Below are positions 35,681-47,041 of a DNA stretch of 64,000 nucleotides, piece by piece; the first letter of the stretch is position 1, and the number at the start of each line of letters is the position of its first letter. Source of the DNA: Thiospirillum jenense (GTDB lineage Bacteria > Pseudomonadota > Gammaproteobacteria > Chromatiales > Chromatiaceae); assembly GCF_014145225.1 (NCBI RefSeq), contig NZ_JABVCQ010000003.1:1-64000 (forward strand), read 5' to 3'. The notes beneath the pieces are model-generated. The model saw only the letters and a program-made list of their open reading frames with translations. It made no database searches and was not told the DNA's origin. The translations under genes were made by a program, and so were the position numbers.

Positions 35681-37222
35681 TTACCAAGTGTTATGCGCCT
35701 TAAAGTCCTTAATTGCCGCATGTAACTCATTCTGAATCGTCTCGTTGTAATCACCCGTTGCGTTAATTTTATCAATTAACCCGCGATAATTACTCAGCAT
35801 AGTTGTTTGCAAAGCGTGCTCGAAATCAACGACTTTCTTGACTTCGACGTCGTCCAAATACCCTTCATTTGCCGCAAATAAACTCACCGCCATTTGCCCA
35901 ATACTCAAGGGGGAATATTGCACTTGTTTCATCAATTCAGTGACACGTTCGCCGCGCTCTAATTGCTTGCGCGTCGTTTCATCTAAATCCGAAGCAAATT
36001 GTGAGAAAGCCGCCAGTTCACGGTATTGTGCCAATGCCAAGCGAATGCCACCGCCCAACTTTTTAATGATTTTAGTTTGCGCAGCGCCACCCACCCGTGA
36101 CACGGATAAACCCGCGTTAATGGCAGGACGAATACCCGAGTTGAATAAATCGGTTTCTAGGAAAATTTGACCGTCAGTAATGGAAATCACATTGGTTGGC
36201 ACGAACGCCGACACGTCGCCCGCTTGGGTTTCAATAATGGGCAAGGCTGTTAAAGACCCGGTTCGACCTTCAACTGCGCCATTGGTCACTCTTTTGACGT
36301 AATCGGCATTCACCCGCGCCGCCCGTTCTAATAAGCGCGAATGCAAATAGAACACGTCACCAGGATACGCCTCACGACCCGGCGGGCGCCGTAATAATAA
36401 TGACACTTGACGATAAGCCCAGGCTTGTTTGGTCAAATCATCATAAATAATCAGCGCATCTTCACCGCGATCACGGAAATACTCACCCATTGCACAACCA
36501 GCATAGGGCGCGATGTATTGCATTGCCGCTGAATCAGATGCCCCAGCATGAACAATAATAGTATGATCCATTGCGCCAAACTCTTCGAGCTTGCGCTGCA
36601 CGGCGGTCACCGACGAATTCTTTTGTCCAACAGCAACATAAATGCACTTAACGCCCGTGCCTTTTTGGTTAATAATCGTATCAATTGCAACCGCTGTTTT
36701 ACCCGTTTGCCGATCACCAATAATTAACTCGCGCTGACCACGCCCAATCGGCACCATCGTATCAATGGCTTTTAATCCCGTTTGGAGTGGCTGATCAACG
36801 GATTGACGACTAATAACACCGGGGGCAATTTTTTCAATCGGTGAAGTGACAGTGGCATTGACCGGTCCCTTGCCATCTAATGGAGCGCCCAATGAATTAA
36901 CCACGCGACCTAATAAGCATTCACCGACTGGGACTTCTAATACCCGCCCAGTACAGCGCACCCAATCACCTTCAGATAAATGCGTGTAATCACCTAAGAT
37001 AACTGCACCAACTGAATCGCGTTCCAAATTCAACGCTAACCCGAACGTATTATTCGGAAACTCCAGCATTTCATAATACTGGGCATCAGACAGTCCATAA
37101 ACGCGCACAATACCATCGGTCACACTGACAATAGTACCTTCTGTCCGCGCTTCAGTTTTAATATCAAATTGTGCAATTTTTTGTTTAATGAGATCGCTGA
37201 TTTCAGCGGGATTCAGTTGCAT
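35681..37222 (-). CDS. atpA: ATP synthase alpha subunit
   Basis: 513 residues, the same length as E. coli AtpA. Non-catalytic nucleotide-binding subunit of F1. P-loop [11 protein letters not shown], the [21 protein letters not shown] Walker B region, [20 protein letters not shown] and the Arg-containing [19 protein letters not shown] are visible. The ATG at 37222 gives [16 protein letters not shown], the conserved delta-binding N-terminus; the frame remains open upstream but overlaps atpH. Confidence 0.98.
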   Translation of the reverse strand: MQLNPAEISDLIKQKIAQFDIKTEARTEGTIVSVTDGIVRVYGLSDAQYYEMLEFPNNTFGLALNLERDSVGAVILGDYTHLSEGDWVRCTGRVLEVPVGECLLGRVVNSLGAPLDGKGPVNATVTSPIEKIAPGVISRQSVDQPLQTGLKAIDTMVPIGRGQRELIIGDRQTGKTAVAIDTIINQKGTGVKCIYVAVGQKNSSVTAVQRKLEEFGAMDHTIIVHAGASDSAAMQYIAPYAGCAMGEYFRDRGEDALIIYDDLTKQAWAYRQVSLLLRRPPGREAYPGDVFYLHSRLLERAARVNADYVKRVTNGAVEGRTGSLTALPIIETQAGDVSAFVPTNVISITDGQIFLETDLFNSGIRPAINAGLSVSRVGGAAQTKIIKKLGGGIRLALAQYRELAAFSQFASDLDETTRKQLERGERVTELMKQVQYSPLSIGQMAVSLFAANEGYLDDVEVKKVVDFEHALQTTMLSNYRGLIDKINATGDYNETIQNELHAAIKDFKAHNTW

Positions 37223-37235
37223 GGCGGTATTCCGT

Positions 37236-37781
37236 TCAGAATTGCAATTCAGTTGCGAGCTGCTGGAGACGTCCCCGAATCGAACCGTCAATCACGACGT
37301 CATCGGTGCGAATTTCAAGACCACCGATGAGTGTCGGGTCTTCCTCAATGCTCAGGGTGACTTGTGCGCCAAACCGTGTGCGGAGTGCGGTCGCCAGCGT
37401 CTCTTGATCCTCCGCACTCAGCGGATAGGGCGTGCGCACCACAACATGACGTAACCCTTGCTCGGCATTTTTTTGCTGTTCAAACAACCGGGCAATGTCA
37501 GGCAAAAGCATCAACCGATCATACTCACCCAACAGTTGCACCAAGTTAACCAGTTCGGGGGCAAGATCAACTCGCGCCGCGGCACTGGTCACAATCAGGT
37601 CGCAAAGCCGCTGACGTGGCACATTCGGGTCGCCAATGTGTACGGATATTTGAGGGTCGCTGAGAACGGCACTAAGCATTGTTAGTGCATCAGACCAGCG
37701 TTGCAGCGCGTCTTGCTCATGCGCGATGGCAAAAACTGCCTCCGCGTAGGGACGTGCGATAGTGGTGGTGTCTCCAGCCAT
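37236..37781 (-). CDS. atpH: ATP synthase delta subunit
   Basis: 181 residues, the peripheral connector between F1 alpha and the b-subunit stalk. The N-terminal helical bundle ([17 protein letters not shown]) and C-terminal beta part ([35 protein letters not shown], split here as family blocks) are typical. It starts 9 bp after atpF and ends 13 bp before the atpA start. Confidence 0.96.
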   Translation of the reverse strand: MAGDTTTIARPYAEAVFAIAHEQDALQRWSDALTMLSAVLSDPQISVHIGDPNVPRQRLCDLIVTSAAARVDLAPELVNLVQLLGEYDRLMLLPDIARLFEQQKNAEQGLRHVVVRTPYPLSAEDQETLATALRTRFGAQVTLSIEEDPTLIGGLEIRTDDVVIDGSIRGRLQQLATELQF

Positions 37782-37790
37782 AACCTCGCC

Positions 37791-38261
37791 TTAAATCTGT
37801 TTTGCAAAGGTATCAAGCAGGTTCTTATGAACCCCAGCATTGATTTCCTGTTGCAGGATTTTTTCAGCCGCCGCAATGGTAAGGGTCGCAAACCGCTCGC
37901 GCAGTTCCTCACGCGCCCGATTTGCCTGCTGTTCAATTTCAGCCTGCGCAGCCAGCTTGAGCCGTTGACCTTCCGCCACTGCATCCTGCTTGGCTTGATC
38001 GAGCAACTCATTATAACGCCGCTGGGCTTGGCTAATAATTTCAGCCGCATCCGCCTTCGCCTTGTGCATCACCTCAAGCGCCCGCTGACGTCCCAGCTCC
38101 TGTTCGTGGAGCCCGCGTTCAGCCGCTGCTAACCCTTCGGCGATTTTGTTTTTGCGTTCTTCCAACGCCTGCATGATCGGCGGCCAAACATAAGTCATGC
38201 AGAACCAGACAAATGCCGCAAAGGAGATCATCTGGAGAATCAGTGTCAGATTGATATGCAT
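37791..38261 (-). CDS. atpF: ATP synthase b subunit
   Basis: 156 residues, same length as the E. coli protein. One N-terminal membrane helix ([20 protein letters not shown]) then a long, charged, continuous helix (about 30-150) that dimerises as the peripheral stalk and binds delta at its C-terminus. Alanine- and Glu/Arg-rich. Located between atpE and atpH. Confidence 0.97.
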   Translation of the reverse strand: MHINLTLILQMISFAAFVWFCMTYVWPPIMQALEERKNKIAEGLAAAERGLHEQELGRQRALEVMHKAKADAAEIISQAQRRYNELLDQAKQDAVAEGQRLKLAAQAEIEQQANRAREELRERFATLTIAAAEKILQQEINAGVHKNLLDTFAKQI

Positions 38262-38334
38262 CTGTATGCCTTGTGGAGATGAATAACTAAATGGCTACAA
38301 CTGCTGGTACATCTGTTTGGCCAAACAGTGCGCA

Positions 38335-38610
<276 letters not shown>

Positions 38611-38667
38611 CTAAACGAAATCAAAAACTGGTATTAAAACCGTTAGCAATTCAGCGCTTGCTCGATC

Positions 38668-39540
<873 letters not shown>

Positions 39541-39564
39541 TTAATTATCCTTTAACGCTTGCAA

Positions 39565-40008
39565 TTACTTAGCGCCGGTGAAACGCGAAGTGAGAAATGC
39601 GGGTAGCATTTGCACGATAAAATAAGCGCCGAGCAGCGCGAGTGGATAAAGCGGTTTGATTGTCACGAACGTAGTAATCAATAAAAGTGTAACAAGTGTA
39701 AGTTTAATCAGTTCGGCAGTGTACATACGCAACATGAGCGATTGTAATTGCTGCGCTTGGTAGCACCGAAAAATCCATTTAGCGCTGATCCAATTGGTCA
39801 GAAAACATACCACTGCGCCAATACTCACCGACACCAGCATCGCTGTACCAAATGGCAACACAATTACAATTAATGCAACGGTCACGTTGGCTTGCCAGCG
39901 GAGCAGTTGCTTGATCTGCGGTTGATTTGATGTCTGCTTATTTGGGATGCTCAACGCAACAAGGCAGTGTGTGGATAATTTCCTGTTAAGAACGCGAAGT
40001 ATAAGCAT
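39565..40008 (-). CDS. atpI: ATP synthase assembly protein I
   Basis: 147 residues, four predicted membrane helices (VALIVIVLPFGTAMLVSVSI, VVCFLTNWISAKW, LIKLTLVTLLLITTFV, LALLGAYFIVQMLPAFL), the pattern of proteobacterial AtpI, which helps magnesium supply and c-ring assembly. It heads the atp operon. The start is uncertain: ATG at 40008 is used, but an in-frame ATG at 40038 lies inside a short duplicated piece of this same gene and is less likely. No strong Shine-Dalgarno is seen. Confidence 0.85.
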   Translation of the reverse strand: MLILRVLNRKLSTHCLVALSIPNKQTSNQPQIKQLLRWQANVTVALIVIVLPFGTAMLVSVSIGAVVCFLTNWISAKWIFRCYQAQQLQSLMLRMYTAELIKLTLVTLLLITTFVTIKPLYPLALLGAYFIVQMLPAFLTSRFTGAK

Positions 40009-40022
40009 CTTCGCGTGAGTGG

Positions 40023-40067
40023 TCAAATCAAGAAACATACTACTGCGCCAATACTCACCAACACCAT
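40023..40067 (-). pseudogene. Duplicated fragment of atpI upstream of atpI
   Basis: Bases 40033-40066 match 39803-39836 inside atpI at 32 of 34 positions. In the same reading frame the copy reads MVLVSIGAVVCFLI and stop; the internal original reads VSVSIGAVVCFL. It is an orphan fragment just before the operon and could affect translation initiation of atpI or be a slippage/recombination scar. Confidence 0.6.
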
Positions 40068-40149
40068 CTTCGAGATTTCTGTTGAATCCTGTTGTCTTTC
40101 GGAAGTGACGCAGTTCAAGTTGTAACTAACTAATTTTCAATGAAAAGTA

Positions 40150-40175
40150 CGTTCCTACGCTGGAACGTAGGAACG
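40150..40175. repeat. Intergenic hairpin repeat CGTTCCTACG
   Basis: CGTTCCTACG at 40150-40159 and CGTAGGAACG at 40166-40175 form a perfect 10-bp stem with a six-base loop. It resembles the GTTCCCACGC/GCGTGGGAAC repeats common in gammaproteobacterial genomes. It lies between the methyltransferase gene end and the atp operon and may help end transcription, though there is no T-run. Confidence 0.7.
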
Positions 40176-40245
40176 ATCAATCACTGGCCGCACAATAGCG
40201 TAATGTGCTGTCAGATTGAGACGTTTTCCGAAAACTGTGCCGTAT

Positions 40246-41046
40246 TCAAACCGCTGGTTTTTCCGCAACGCAGAGCCATCCTATTGAAGCAGTACTGTCA
40301 TATATCGCGTCGTCATACAAACCATACAGCGAACCAATAATGTGCTGTACTAATGGCAAAAGAGGGTGTTCTTGGTCACTGTCAGGTAGCTTAATAGTGA
40401 AGTTTTCTGCTTGTAACCCTCGTGATTGAGCATCATTAATAATCCCGTCTAAAATGAATGCGGTTGTCCCCTCGATGGAGTTCGATGATGGTAATAATTT
40501 AAGAATACGAAAACCAGCTTCTTCTAATCTGCTTTTAAGGCCGTAGCGAGTGAAACGATTGAAATCGTAGGGAGTTTCATGTTCAAGGTACATGAATGGA
40601 ACGTTGAGAAATAATCTGCCGCTTTGTTTTAGACATTTTATTGCATTAGCAAAAAATTTCTCTGGCCTTTCAATGTGTTCCAAAACAGAATGGGAATAGA
40701 TGAGATCAATTGAATTGTCGCTTGGTAAAAAGTTGTCTCCATCTAGTTCACAAACATAATCGTAAGAAATATGTGCCATACCCTTCATTGCAATGCCGGA
40801 TGGATGCTCAAGGGTTAGATAGTTTGATTCTGTAAAAAACGGTTCAAATCTTTTTTGACCGGCACCAGCATCTAATACCGTTTTTCCCTTAGAAAAGTTT
40901 CTTGCTTCAATCAAAAATTCAAAACATGCCCTGCTGCTCATTAATTCCCCCCAACCTAAATCTTTCGCGAAATACTCGTAAAGCACCTGTTCACGCAAAT
41001 CAATGTACTGCTCTTTATTTTTCGGAACATATAAAGGGGGTTGCAT
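40246..41046 (-). CDS. Class I SAM-dependent methyltransferase
   Basis: 266 residues. The SAM-binding motif TVLDAGAGQKRFEPFF (near residue 55) and the later SHSVLEHIERPEKFFANA, KCLKQSGRLFLNVPFMY give a Methyltransf_11-type fold; substrate unknown. The ATG at 41046 is chosen because AGGAA stands seven bases upstream; more upstream frame is open without conservation. The codons are clearly AT-richer than tcdA/tatD next to it, which hints at recent acquisition. Proteins of this type often sit in polysaccharide or nodulation-like clusters, but no such genes adjoin here. Confidence 0.82.
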   Translation of the reverse strand: MQPPLYVPKNKEQYIDLREQVLYEYFAKDLGWGELMSSRACFEFLIEARNFSKGKTVLDAGAGQKRFEPFFTESNYLTLEHPSGIAMKGMAHISYDYVCELDGDNFLPSDNSIDLIYSHSVLEHIERPEKFFANAIKCLKQSGRLFLNVPFMYLEHETPYDFNRFTRYGLKSRLEEAGFRILKLLPSSNSIEGTTAFILDGIINDAQSRGLQAENFTIKLPDSDQEHPLLPLVQHIIGSLYGLYDDAIYDSTASIGWLCVAEKPAV

Positions 41047-41101
41047 AGCGATTCCTATTAAAAGTTGAGAAGTGATAAAATTGTTCCGGGCGTAATTCTG
41101 C

Positions 41102-41818
41102 TCATACTCGCGCAATCGTCCGCTGAATCACGCCCCCCGCCAACGTCAACCCAAACAATGCCGGCAAATAACTAATGCTCCCAATCACCCGCGCTGCTGC
41201 CGGCCGCGGCGGTTCATCAGACCACACCGCCACCACACCGCGCTCAAATCCGTGCTGCCGCACCCGCACCCGCACCGCTCGCGCCAGCGGACAGATTTGC
41301 GTATCCATCAAATCAGTCACGCGCAGCCGCGTCGGATCAAGCCGCCCGCCTGCGCCCATGCTACTGGCGACGGGAATGCCGCTCGTCAACGCCGCGGCCA
41401 GCAACGCCACTTTACTGTCCACGCTATCAATCGCATCAATGACTTGCGTGAAATCATCACTCGTCACCAACGCCGGCATCTGCTCAGGCGTGACAAATTG
41501 ATTGACCAATTGCACACGGCAGGCGGGATTGATGTCGTGAACGCGAGCGGCCAGGACGGCGGTTTTAGGTTGATGCAACGTGGATTCCAGCGCCAGCAGT
41601 TGGCGATTGCGATTGGAGCGGCTGACGCGGTCGCCGTCCACCAGCGTCAACTGCCCAACCCCAGCGCGGGCGAGTGCCTCCACCGCGTACCCGCCCACGC
41701 CGCCCAAACCGACGACTAAAATCCGCGCCACCGCGAGGCGTTCACAACCCGCGTTGCCGATCAGGTGTTCGGTGCGATCTTGCCAGTGCGCGTCATCCGT
41801 GAATTGGTCAACTGTCAT
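41102..41818 (-). CDS. tcdA: tRNA threonylcarbamoyladenosine dehydratase (ThiF/E1-like)
   Basis: 238 residues. It uses ATP to cyclise t6A37 in tRNA to ct6A. The E1-like Rossmann motif VVGLGGVGGYAVEALARAG (near residue 37), LTLVDGDRVSRSNRNRQ and the ASSMGAGGRLDPTRLRV block agree with TcdA/CsdL. The CPLARAVR motif carries the conserved Cys. Start overlaps the tatD stop as ATGA, so the two are translationally coupled. Cytoplasmic. Confidence 0.92.
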   Translation of the reverse strand: MTVDQFTDDAHWQDRTEHLIGNAGCERLAVARILVVGLGGVGGYAVEALARAGVGQLTLVDGDRVSRSNRNRQLLALESTLHQPKTAVLAARVHDINPACRVQLVNQFVTPEQMPALVTSDDFTQVIDAIDSVDSKVALLAAALTSGIPVASSMGAGGRLDPTRLRVTDLMDTQICPLARAVRVRVRQHGFERGVVAVWSDEPPRPAAARVIGSISYLPALFGLTLAGGVIQRTIARV

Positions 41819-42591
41819 GTCGGCAACCGTAAATTCAACACCTCAGCGGCAGTTTGAGTCGTTTGCGCGGCGGCCAATTCAGGCGTGATCTGGCGTAACT
41901 CAGCCAACGCGGTCAGCACCTCGGGCAAATACGCCGGACTGTTGCGCTGGTACTGGTGCGAGGCGACGGTCAAATCCGGCGCGTCAGTCTCCAACACGAT
42001 AGCCGACAGCGGCAGAATTTGCGCCAGCCGCCGCAGGCGAGTCGAGCGCGTGAAAGTCAACATGCCACCAAATCCCAGTTTAAATCCCAACTCCAAGTAG
42101 CGCCGCGCCTGATCCGCGCTGCCGTTGAAAGCGTGAACAATCCCGCCGTGATTTGGCTGGCGCTGGAGAATGGTCAACACGTCATCGTGGGCGCGGCGGA
42201 CGTGCAACAACACCGGCAGCCGCGCCGCGTGTGCCAGCGCCAGTTGACGGGTGAACAGTAACTGCTGACCAGCGCGATCTGCCGCCGCGGGCGCGTAATC
42301 CAACCCAATTTCACCCACCGCCGTCAGCGTCGTGTCAGCCAACTGCCGCTCCAGTGCCGCCAAATCCCGCGCCGCGTCGTGTTGGTCAAGAAACAACGGA
42401 TGCAAGCCGAGCGCGGGGTACAGGTCGGCGTGACTGGTGCATAATTGCAACAGATGCGTCCAGCCGGCGGCGGCAATGCCCGGAATCACCTGCGCAATCA
42501 CGCCCACCGCTCGCGCCGCCGTTAATACCAATTCACGGTCAGCATCGAATTCGGTCACGTCAAGATGGCAATGCGTATCAATTAACTGCAT
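41815..42591 (-). CDS. TatD-family metal-dependent DNase
   Basis: 258 residues of the TatD/YcfH/YjjV group, a TIM-barrel metallohydrolase acting on DNA ends or D-amino-acyl links. Metal ligands: DTHCHLD at the start, EIGLDY (near residue 93), HVRRAHDD (near 130), VHAFNGSADQA (near 150) and ETDAPDL (near 198). Of the paralogues it looks closest to YjjV, but this is only an impression. It is first in a two-gene unit with tcdA. Confidence 0.92.
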   Translation of the reverse strand: MQLIDTHCHLDVTEFDADRELVLTAARAVGVIAQVIPGIAAAGWTHLLQLCTSHADLYPALGLHPLFLDQHDAARDLAALERQLADTTLTAVGEIGLDYAPAAADRAGQQLLFTRQLALAHAARLPVLLHVRRAHDDVLTILQRQPNHGGIVHAFNGSADQARRYLELGFKLGFGGMLTFTRSTRLRRLAQILPLSAIVLETDAPDLTVASHQYQRNSPAYLPEVLTALAELRQITPELAAAQTTQTAAEVLNLRLPT

Positions 42592-42639
42592 TTAATAACC
42601 GAGGCGCAATGATTAACATTAATCAACCTTATCAACGTG

Positions 42640-43185
42640 TTACCACATCAAATCATCCGGGACTTGATAGGCGGCGTATTCATCCTCGGCGGCCTTGGCG
42701 TGGTCAGCATTGGATTGATCGGCATGATTCCACACGAGAATAAAACTGGCATCGCGCTCGGCAACCCGCTGGGCGATGTCGGCAGGAATTAACTCGTAAA
42801 AATGATCTTGGCGTACAATTGCCAAGCGGCCGGTGACGATGGCGTGATGTTGCGCGGAAGTCACATACAAGCGTTTCAGCGTCTTGCCGTCGGCAAAATG
42901 ATACGCGACCTCGGCGGGATCACGCGGCAAGCGATTGGCGTGAATCAATTCGCGCAGCGCATGAGCCGCCGCTCGCCGTTCAGCGTCGGCATCGCGTTGG
43001 CGGTTAAGTTCCCGATCCTGCGCCTGTTTTTCGGCAAGCGCCGTTTGCACCGCCTGCTGGCGCACCTGCGCAGACGGATCACCGCCGGCGCGTTTTTGTT
43101 TGCGCTGCGCGGTCTTGACCTGTTTGACCTGTTGCGTTTTTACCAATCCCAGTTGTAATAGTTGATCTTGAAGCGACGTGACCAT
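42640..43185 (-). CDS. DUF2058 family protein (YaiL-like)
   Basis: 181 residues of a gammaproteobacterial family with no proven role, sometimes called nucleoprotein/polynucleotide-associated. N-terminal helix LQDQLLQLGLVKTQQVKQVKT, a long Gln/Arg/Ala-rich charged helix (about 25-80), then a globular C-terminal part with AYHFADGKTLKRLYV, LAIVRQDHFYELIPADIA and DEYAAYQVPDDLMW. Strongly basic N-half suggests nucleic acid contact. Divergent from skp. Confidence 0.88.
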   Translation of the reverse strand: MVTSLQDQLLQLGLVKTQQVKQVKTAQRKQKRAGGDPSAQVRQQAVQTALAEKQAQDRELNRQRDADAERRAAAHALRELIHANRLPRDPAEVAYHFADGKTLKRLYVTSAQHHAIVTGRLAIVRQDHFYELIPADIAQRVAERDASFILVWNHADQSNADHAKAAEDEYAAYQVPDDLMW

Positions 43186-43415
43186 CAGCGCAGTTCCTCT
43201 CGCGGCAGACTATTGTGAATGAGGCCGCTAATGCTAATCAAAAATTGGCGACTTTGCTGATCGGAATGCGCCCGCTCGGCGGCTGGCAGTGCAATTTCCC
43301 GCCACGATTTCATGCCAATATGGGTATAATAAATGACGCCGTCGTGTGTATTAAAAACGCAGATCAACGCTGTTTATCATTCGCCATTCATGTCAAATTA
43401 ACTCTGGAGAATTCC

Positions 43416-43961
43416 ATGAAACGTTTAATCACTTCTGTCTGTGTCACACTGAGTATTTTATTGAGTTTAGCAGCGGTTAATAATGCGGCCGCGGCCGAAC
43501 TTGGCTCAGTGGACATGGCACGGGTCTTAAAAGAAAGTCAATTGGGCAAGGATGCCGAAGCGCGATTGGAGGCACGGTTTAGTGAAAAAACCAAACCTTT
43601 TGCCGAAGAAGAACAGGAAATTCGCGGATTGCAACAAGCATTAGCGCGGGATAAACCGTTAATGAGTCAAGCGCAGGCGGAGAAAAAAGAAGCGGAGATT
43701 CAAACGCGAATTAAAAAGTTTGAAAAGGACTTTGCCGCTTTGCAACGTGAATTGATGCAGGCGCAGCAGGAAGAAGGGCGTAAAATCCTTGTGCCAGCGC
43801 GGGATGCAGTTGGCATCGTGGCAAAAAAGAAAAAGTTATTAGCCGTGTATGAATCGAGCCAATCCAACATGCTCTATTTATCCAGTCAAATAGATATTAC
43901 CGATGCCGTCATTGCACAAATCAACGGCAGCGCGAAAACAAAATCTAAATCAACTGATTAA
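43416..43961 (+). CDS. skp: Periplasmic chaperone Skp/OmpH
   Basis: 181 residues. A signal peptide (LITSVCVTLSILLSLAAVNN, cleaved near AAAA-ELG) precedes the short strand GSVDMARVLKES and a long helical arm rich in Lys, Glu and Gln (about 50-140), the tentacle of the trimeric jellyfish chaperone that carries unfolded outer-membrane proteins. The ATG at 43416 follows GGAGA by five to six bases; the frame is open for 67 residues upstream but those residues precede the signal peptide. In enterics skp lies between bamA and lpxD; here it is alone before eno. Confidence 0.9.
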   Translation: MKRLITSVCVTLSILLSLAAVNNAAAAELGSVDMARVLKESQLGKDAEARLEARFSEKTKPFAEEEQEIRGLQQALARDKPLMSQAQAEKKEAEIQTRIKKFEKDFAALQRELMQAQQEEGRKILVPARDAVGIVAKKKKLLAVYESSQSNMLYLSSQIDITDAVIAQINGSAKTKSKSTD

Positions 43962-44089
43962 ATAAAACTGCTTGCCCGCCTCGCACAACGATTGATTTGC
44001 GTGTGATTCACTTGAAATAACTTTGTCAGATCAAGAGCGGGCATGATACGATTAATACATCACTCAATCCTAACTCACCTAATCCATTT

Positions 44090-45383
<1,294 letters not shown>

Positions 45384-45409
45384 TGATAAAAATCCACCCG
45401 TGACTAATT

Positions 45410-45439
45410 CCCGGTGTTAACCAGTTGATTATCACCGGG
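45410..45439 (+). other. Hairpin between eno and ftsB
   Basis: CCCGGTG at 45410-45416 pairs with CACCGGG at 45433-45439. No T-run follows, and the ftsB ribosome-binding site lies just after it. It could be a processing or stability element separating the highly expressed eno from ftsB. Confidence 0.4.
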
Positions 45440-45462
45440 GATCAGGGCAAGAGGTGAGAATC

Positions 45463-45786
45463 ATGCGTTGGTTAATGATTGTTTTAATCGTTTTATTAAG
45501 CTGGCTGCAGTATCGGCTGTGGCTTGGTACTGGCAGCTTAGAAGAATTATACTCACTCAAAACCCAATTAGCAGAATACCAAACTGAATTAAAACGTCTT
45601 GAAGCGCGTAATCGGGCGTTGGCTGCCGAGGTGGACGATTTAAAAGTCGGGTATGCGGCAATTGAAGAGCGGGCGCGTTTTGAACTCGGCATGATTAAAC
45701 ATGGCGAATTGTTTTTACAATTAGTTGAACAACCTGCGCAGCCGCATAGTGCGGTACCGCAATTATCTCCCCCGATTGCACCATGA
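45463..45786 (+). CDS. ftsB: Cell division protein FtsB
   Basis: 107 residues: short N-terminal tail, one membrane helix (LMIVLIVLLSWLQYRLWLG) and a periplasmic leucine-zipper-like coiled coil (about 25-70, LKTQLAEYQTELKRLEARN) ending in EERARFELGMIKHGELF. It bridges FtsL and FtsQ in the divisome. The ATG at 45463 has GAGG nine bases upstream; a GTG three codons earlier is in frame but overlaps that site. Overlaps ispD by four bases (ATGA). Confidence 0.93.
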   Translation: MRWLMIVLIVLLSWLQYRLWLGTGSLEELYSLKTQLAEYQTELKRLEARNRALAAEVDDLKVGYAAIEERARFELGMIKHGELFLQLVEQPAQPHSAVPQLSPPIAP

Positions 45787-46532
45787 ATCATGCACATTCC
45801 TCCATAATCACCCCGCGCCTGTGGGCGTTAATTCCTGCCGCGGGCGTGGGACGCCGTTTTGGTGCAACAGTGCCAAAGCAGTATTTAGAATTAGGCGGGC
45901 GGCGCGTGATTGATTATGTCTTAGAAATGTTTATTTTTCACCCCAAATTGAGCGGATGCGTCGTCGCATTAGATCGCAATGATCCGTATTGGAATGATGG
46001 TATTTATGCAGCGCATCCTAATATCCATCGTGCTATTGGCGGCAATGAACGCTGTCATTCGGTGAATAATGCGCTGGCAACATTGACGAATGATTTGGGC
46101 GCGCAAGATGATGATTGGGTATTGGTACACGATGCCGCTCGTCCTTGTTTACGGCGCAGTGATTTAGATGCGTTAATTGCCGTTTTAACCAACGAACCCG
46201 TCGGTGTGTTATTAGCTGTTCCCGTGCATGACACGGTTAAACAAAGTCAATTAACTGAGAATGAAAAAATTGTGCGCGTCGCCACGACGGTTGCTCGTAG
46301 CACATTATGGCGCGCCTATACACCGCAAGTATTTCGATTAGGTTTATTACGGCAGGCGCTGAATCAGGCATTGGCAAATAACCAATTGGTAACCGATGAT
46401 GCCAGTGCAATAGAATTATTCGGATTATCTCCGCGTTTAGTCGAAGGTCACGCAGATAATATAAAAATTACGCGCCCAGAAGATTTACCTTTAGCGCAGT
46501 TCTTTTTAATACAACAGGGGCGGCTATGTTAA
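45783..46532 (+). CDS. ispD: 2-C-methyl-D-erythritol 4-phosphate cytidylyltransferase
   Basis: 249 residues. Third step of the MEP isoprenoid pathway: MEP plus CTP gives CDP-ME. CTP-binding start WALIPAAGVGRRFGATVPKQYLEL (key residues AAGxGxRxG and PKQY), VHDAARPCL, and TVARSTLWRAYTPQVFR with the conserved Arg and TPQ, then TDDASAIE. Start overlaps ftsB; end overlaps ispF by seven bases, so the three are coupled. Confidence 0.97.
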   Translation: MNHAHSSIITPRLWALIPAAGVGRRFGATVPKQYLELGGRRVIDYVLEMFIFHPKLSGCVVALDRNDPYWNDGIYAAHPNIHRAIGGNERCHSVNNALATLTNDLGAQDDDWVLVHDAARPCLRRSDLDALIAVLTNEPVGVLLAVPVHDTVKQSQLTENEKIVRVATTVARSTLWRAYTPQVFRLGLLRQALNQALANNQLVTDDASAIELFGLSPRLVEGHADNIKITRPEDLPLAQFFLIQQGRLC

Positions 46533-46999
46533 TTGGGCAGGGATTTGATGTACACCGTTTTGCACCAGAACGGCAATTAATTCTCGGCGGTGTGACAATT
46601 GAACATCCGCTGGGTTTAGCGGCACATTCTGATGGCGATGTTGTGATTCACGCCTTGTGTGATGCGTTATTAGGCGCGGCGGCATTGGGTGATATTGGGC
46701 ATCATTTTCCCGATAATTCTGCCGAATTTCTCAATATTGACAGCCGCATTTTATTACGTCGCGTCATTAAAACACTGCAAGAACATCATTTGTCAGTGCA
46801 TAATGCGGATTTAACTATCGTTGCACAAGCGCCAAAACTCGCGTCGCATATTGCGTTAATGCGCCAACATCTGGCTAATGATGTGCAGTGCACTATTCAA
46901 CGCATGAATGTTAAAGCCACCACAACGGAATGGTTGGGATTCACCGGACGCGGCGAAGGTATTGCAGCATTCGCGGTGGTTTTATTAACTGGCGATTAA
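46526..46999 (+). CDS. ispF: 2-C-methyl-D-erythritol 2,4-cyclodiphosphate synthase
   Basis: 157 residues, trimeric zinc enzyme of the MEP pathway. IGQGFDVHRFAPERQLILGG supplies the zinc Asp/His pair, LAAHSDGDVVIHALCDALLGA the second His and the substrate loop, DIGHHFPDNSAEF the flexible loop, and VNVKATTTEWLGFTGRGEGIAAFA (seen as KATTTEWLGFTGRGEGIA) the CMP pocket. Usual length. Last gene of the eno-ftsB-ispD-ispF run. Confidence 0.97.
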   Translation: MLIGQGFDVHRFAPERQLILGGVTIEHPLGLAAHSDGDVVIHALCDALLGAAALGDIGHHFPDNSAEFLNIDSRILLRRVIKTLQEHHLSVHNADLTIVAQAPKLASHIALMRQHLANDVQCTIQRMNVKATTTEWLGFTGRGEGIAAFAVVLLTGD

Positions 47000-47041
47000 A
47001 CCTAATAACTAAAAATCACAAATTTTAAAAAGGACTTAAAT

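Noticed and set aside
37261-37300. CGAATCGAACC as a tRNA T-loop
   Set aside because: It lies inside atpH and no cloverleaf can be built around it; no tRNA was found elsewhere.
43215-43415. N-terminal extension of Skp by 67 residues
   Set aside because: It precedes a good signal peptide and a GGAGA site located before the ATG at 43416.
44010-44060. TTGTCA as -35 of an eno promoter
   Set aside because: No acceptable -10 at the right spacing (ATACGA or TGATAC only).
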